A stretch of 64,000 bases of DNA from JAHFTY01 sp964584785 (GTDB lineage Bacteria; Acidobacteriota; Terriglobia; 20CM-2-55-15), in NCBI GenBank assembly GCA_964584785.1, contig CAZPBY010000015.1:57027-121026 (forward strand), written 5' to 3'. Below, piece by piece: positions 61,441 to 64,000 of this stretch. The notes under the pieces are model-generated. The model was not told the DNA's origin. It was given only the letters and a program-made list of their open reading frames with translations, and searched no databases. The translations under genes were made by a program, and so were the position numbers. The stretch's first letter is position 1; every line of letters starts with the position of its first letter.

Positions 61441-63885
61441 ATGACGTCCTTCATGCAAGACGTTCGGTATGCTTTTCGAGTGATCGCGAAGTCGCCGGGG
61501 TATGCGGCCATCACGATCCTGACGCTCGCCCTCGGCATCGGCGCAAATACCACGATCTTCAGTTGGATCAACGGATCGTTATTGAATCCGATTCCGGGAG
61601 TCGCAGTTACGGATCAAGTTGTCACGTTGTCGCTTGGTCCGGATGCGATGCGAGGCTTTCCGTTCACTTATCCCGACCTCGAAGCGCTACGTAACGAGCC
61701 GCAAAGTTTCGCCGGGCTGACAGGCATCAACGTCATGCCGATGAACTTGACGAGCACGGGTAAGCCGCAACGCGTTTACGGAATTCTGGCGTCAGCCAAT
61801 TACTTTGACGTGCTCGGCGTTCATCCCATCATGGGACGCGGCTTTCTGCCTGAAGAAGACAAGACTCCTGGTGCGGCGCCGGTCGTCGTGATCAGCTATC
61901 ACTTCTGGCAAACCCATTTCGCCGGCCGCTCCGACGTTATCGGCCAAACCTTGAATCTGAACGAACACGCATACACCGTCGTCGGAGTAACGCCCGAAGC
62001 GTTTCAAGGCAGTCAGACCGGTATCCGCACCGATCTTTACGTTCCCCTGATGATGGAGCAATCGTTCGTCTCGCTGGGAGATCTGCTTCACGCGCATGGT
62101 TATTTTTGGCTGACGGTGATGGGACGCCTGAAGCCCGGCGTCACGCTGAAACAGGCGCAGGAAGAGATGACCGCGCGATTGAAACCGGAAGTGAAGAATT
62201 ATCCGGAAGCGCATGCCGGTCACAGGAACGTTGGCGTGTATCCGTTGTGGCGCAGCCCCTTCGGGGCGAACGCATTCTTTTCGACCCTTCTGCCGTTGCT
62301 CATGGCGATCTCCGGATTCGTTCTGCTGCTTGCCTGCGCCAATGTCGCGAATCTGATGCTGGTGCGCAGCGTCGCGCGACGGCGCGAGCTGGCCATCCGC
62401 ATGTCACTCGGCGCGAGCCGCTCGAGACTTGTGCGGCAACTGCTCGTCGAGAGCGTTGTCCTCGCCCTGGCAGGCGGTGCGCTGGCGTCGCTCACGACCG
62501 TCTGGACTTCCGGCTCAATGATGCGATTCCTGCCCCCAACGGACATGCCGTTTTATCTGTCGACCGGAGTCGACCGCACCGTCCTGCTGACGACGCTGGT
62601 GATTTCTGTTTTCACCGGAATCATCTTCGGCATCCTGCCGGCGCTGCGCGCCTCGGGCGGAGCTCCTGTGAATGTACTGAAGGAGGACGCCAGCAGTTCC
62701 TCCGGCGGACGCAGTAAAGCGCGATTAACCGGCGCGCTGGTGGTCGCGCAGATTTCGCTTTCCCTTCTGCTGCTGATTTGCGCCGGACTCTTTATCCGCA
62801 GTTTTATCAATGCGGAACAGATCAATCCCGGATTCAACCCGCATGGCATTTTCATCGCCTCATACGATCTCTTCCCTGCTGGATATACCGCAGCGACCGG
62901 ACTTCAATTCGATCGTCAACTGCTCGAAAGGCTCGAAACCCTGCCTGGCGTGCAATCGGTGATGTTGACGAATCGCATCCCGCTTGCGTTCGGCAGAGGC
63001 TCAACAGCGGTGAAGCCGGAAGGCTACCTTCCGCCTCCAGATGTTTCGATGGAGACGCAAGTCGCCGTCGTCTCTCCGAAATATTTCTCGACATTGCAGA
63101 TTCCGCTGCAAAAAGGGCGAGACTTCACTCCCCAGGACACGAGAGAGACGCAGCGGGTCGTCATCGTCAACGAAACGTTCGTGGATCACTACTGGCCGAA
63201 TCAGGAGCCGCTCGGGAAACAATTGTTTTCGGACTTAACAAAGGAGACGTTCACCGTCATCGGCGTCGCGCGCAATATCAAGAACGATCAGTTGAATGAG
63301 GACCCAACGCCCTTCGTTTACCTGCCCCTCTACCAGGTTTACAAGAGCGGCATGACAATTAATGCGCGAGTTACCGGCGATCCGCTGGCGTTTGCGAAAG
63401 TCGCGGAGAAGACGATTCACGAATTGAACTCGGATATTGTCGTTTATGACGCCACGTCGCTCGAAGCGCGCGAACAACTCGCGACAATCGGGCTGAGGAT
63501 TGGAGGAACGTTTGTCGGCGCGTTTGGTTTGGTTGGTTTGCTGCTGGCCGCCGTCGGCATCTATGGCGTGACGTCGTACACGACGCGGCAGCGGACGCAC
63601 GAGATCGGCATACGAATGGCGCTGGGCGCAAAGCGCGACGACATTCTGCGCATGGTACTTGGCCACGGCATGACGCTAACGCTTGTCGGACTCGCACTCG
63701 GTCTGGGCCTTGCATTTGCGATCACGCGATTCATGAAAGGCCTGCTGCTTGGCGTGAGTACGACCGACGTGATCACATTCTCCGGCGTCGCATTTCTGCT
63801 TGGTGTAGTTGTGCTCGTTGCCTCGCTTGTTCCAGCTTTGCGCGCGACGCGCATAGATCCGACAGTGGCCTTAAGGTACAACTAA
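61441..63885 (+). CDS. ADOP-type duplicated orphan ABC permease (MacB/FtsX-like)
   Basis: This 814-residue protein consists of two MacB/FtsX halves, each with one helix, a periplasmic MacB_PCD domain and three helices (helix clusters near residues 20-40, 280-420 and 680-800). The N-terminus (FMQDVRYAFRVIAKSPGYAA) and the two FtsX signatures (RRRELAIRMSLGASRSRL and RTHEIGIRMALGAKRDDI) match acidobacterial duplicated orphan permeases. These occur in large numbers in Acidobacteriota, normally without an adjacent ATPase, as here. The substrate is unknown; efflux or signalling roles are supposed. GAGGTGGACC precedes the ATG. Confidence 0.9.
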   Translation: MTSFMQDVRYAFRVIAKSPGYAAITILTLALGIGANTTIFSWINGSLLNPIPGVAVTDQVVTLSLGPDAMRGFPFTYPDLEALRNEPQSFAGLTGINVMPMNLTSTGKPQRVYGILASANYFDVLGVHPIMGRGFLPEEDKTPGAAPVVVISYHFWQTHFAGRSDVIGQTLNLNEHAYTVVGVTPEAFQGSQTGIRTDLYVPLMMEQSFVSLGDLLHAHGYFWLTVMGRLKPGVTLKQAQEEMTARLKPEVKNYPEAHAGHRNVGVYPLWRSPFGANAFFSTLLPLLMAISGFVLLLACANVANLMLVRSVARRRELAIRMSLGASRSRLVRQLLVESVVLALAGGALASLTTVWTSGSMMRFLPPTDMPFYLSTGVDRTVLLTTLVISVFTGIIFGILPALRASGGAPVNVLKEDASSSSGGRSKARLTGALVVAQISLSLLLLICAGLFIRSFINAEQINPGFNPHGIFIASYDLFPAGYTAATGLQFDRQLLERLETLPGVQSVMLTNRIPLAFGRGSTAVKPEGYLPPPDVSMETQVAVVSPKYFSTLQIPLQKGRDFTPQDTRETQRVVIVNETFVDHYWPNQEPLGKQLFSDLTKETFTVIGVARNIKNDQLNEDPTPFVYLPLYQVYKSGMTINARVTGDPLAFAKVAEKTIHELNSDIVVYDATSLEAREQLATIGLRIGGTFVGAFGLVGLLLAAVGIYGVTSYTTRQRTHEIGIRMALGAKRDDILRMVLGHGMTLTLVGLALGLGLAFAITRFMKGLLLGVSTTDVITFSGVAFLLGVVVLVASLVPALRATRIDPTVALRYN

Positions 63886-64000
63886 TTCTGCTGGGGTTTG
63901 TCAGCGTGAGCAACAACGATGACTTCGATGCAGCCGCCAACCGCGAGCCGTTCTGTGAAAGGGGATGTCAAGAGAAACATTTCCCCACCGACGGGCCGCC
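63882..64000 (-). CDS. C-terminal end of a gene running off the window
   Basis: On the minus strand a frame open from the edge ends with about 38 residues closing in GGCIEVIVVAHADKPQQN and a TAG whose bases overlap the ADOP stop. The spacing G-x-x-E-V-x-V-x-x-H-x-x-x-P recalls the tail of TIGR03435-type exported proteins of Acidobacteriota, but so short a piece proves little. The start lies outside the window. Confidence 0.35.
   Translation of the reverse strand, partial: RPVGGEMFLLTSPFTERLAVGGCIEVIVVAHADKPQQN

Overview
The window looks like chromosomal DNA of an Acidobacteriota member (Solibacter/Vicinamibacter-like; this is inference). The pointers are a duplicated orphan MacB/FtsX permease of the acidobacterial ADOP type, an Oar-like TonB-dependent receptor with a carboxypeptidase-regulatory N-terminus, a CadC-type winged helix fused to TolB/PD40 repeats, a Ser/Thr kinase fused to PD40 repeats near a matching ECF sigma factor, and several Asp-box (BNR) secreted proteins. 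GC is moderately high and genes are packed on both strands. No rRNA, tRNA, CRISPR array, prophage or insertion sequence was seen.

Layout. 0.1-6.0 kb: NtrB/NtrC-type two-component pair running into glycogen phosphorylase. 6.0-7.9 kb: divergent glycosyltransferase 2 and DegT-family aminotransferase. 7.8-12.4 kb (minus): minor pseudopilin operon FimT/GspH-PilV-PilW-PilX, where the PilX-like protein is very large and repeat-bearing. 12.4-15.1 kb: EamA transporter and UbiD-family decarboxylase, followed by a long inverted repeat. 15.3-18.8 kb: ECF sigma / putative anti-sigma / TPR-HEAT / HEAT operon. 19.0-25.4 kb: TonB receptor, YIP1 membrane protein, and an M23 peptidase coupled to a triple RidA protein. 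25.9-28.3 kb: intact vapBC, DUF5996 and UBP zinc-finger genes, and a GNAT. 28.5-34.4 kb (minus): a tight five-gene operon with formyl-CoA:oxalate CoA-transferase, PanE-like reductase, OxlT-like transporter, acyl-CoA ligase and TtcA-like enzyme, suggesting oxalate or organic-acid CoA metabolism. 34.5-39.7 kb: xseA, a MacB-like ABC ATPase/permease pair and an M28 peptidase. 39.7-43.4 kb: a decayed vapBC relic, the winged-helix/PD40 regulator and an acyl-CoA dehydrogenase-like flavoprotein. 43.7-51.5 kb: two large Asp-box exported proteins around a small membrane protein. 51.5-59.6 kb: a frameshifted Ser/Thr kinase, an HExxH protein, an ECF sigma factor, an S9 peptidase and a class C beta-lactamase-like hydrolase. 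59.6-64.0 kb: APC permease, ADOP permease and the edge of one more gene.

The most noteworthy non-gene structure is a dispersed REP-like palindrome family (three palindromic copies between genes, one half copy inside the acyl-CoA ligase reading frame). Other points are a relic toxin-antitoxin module that kept an operator-like inverted repeat, and several genes whose -10-like box lies only 6-9 nt before the start codon, suggesting leaderless transcripts. No clearly new defence or mobile system was found. All functional names come from motif reading by eye; no database search was run.
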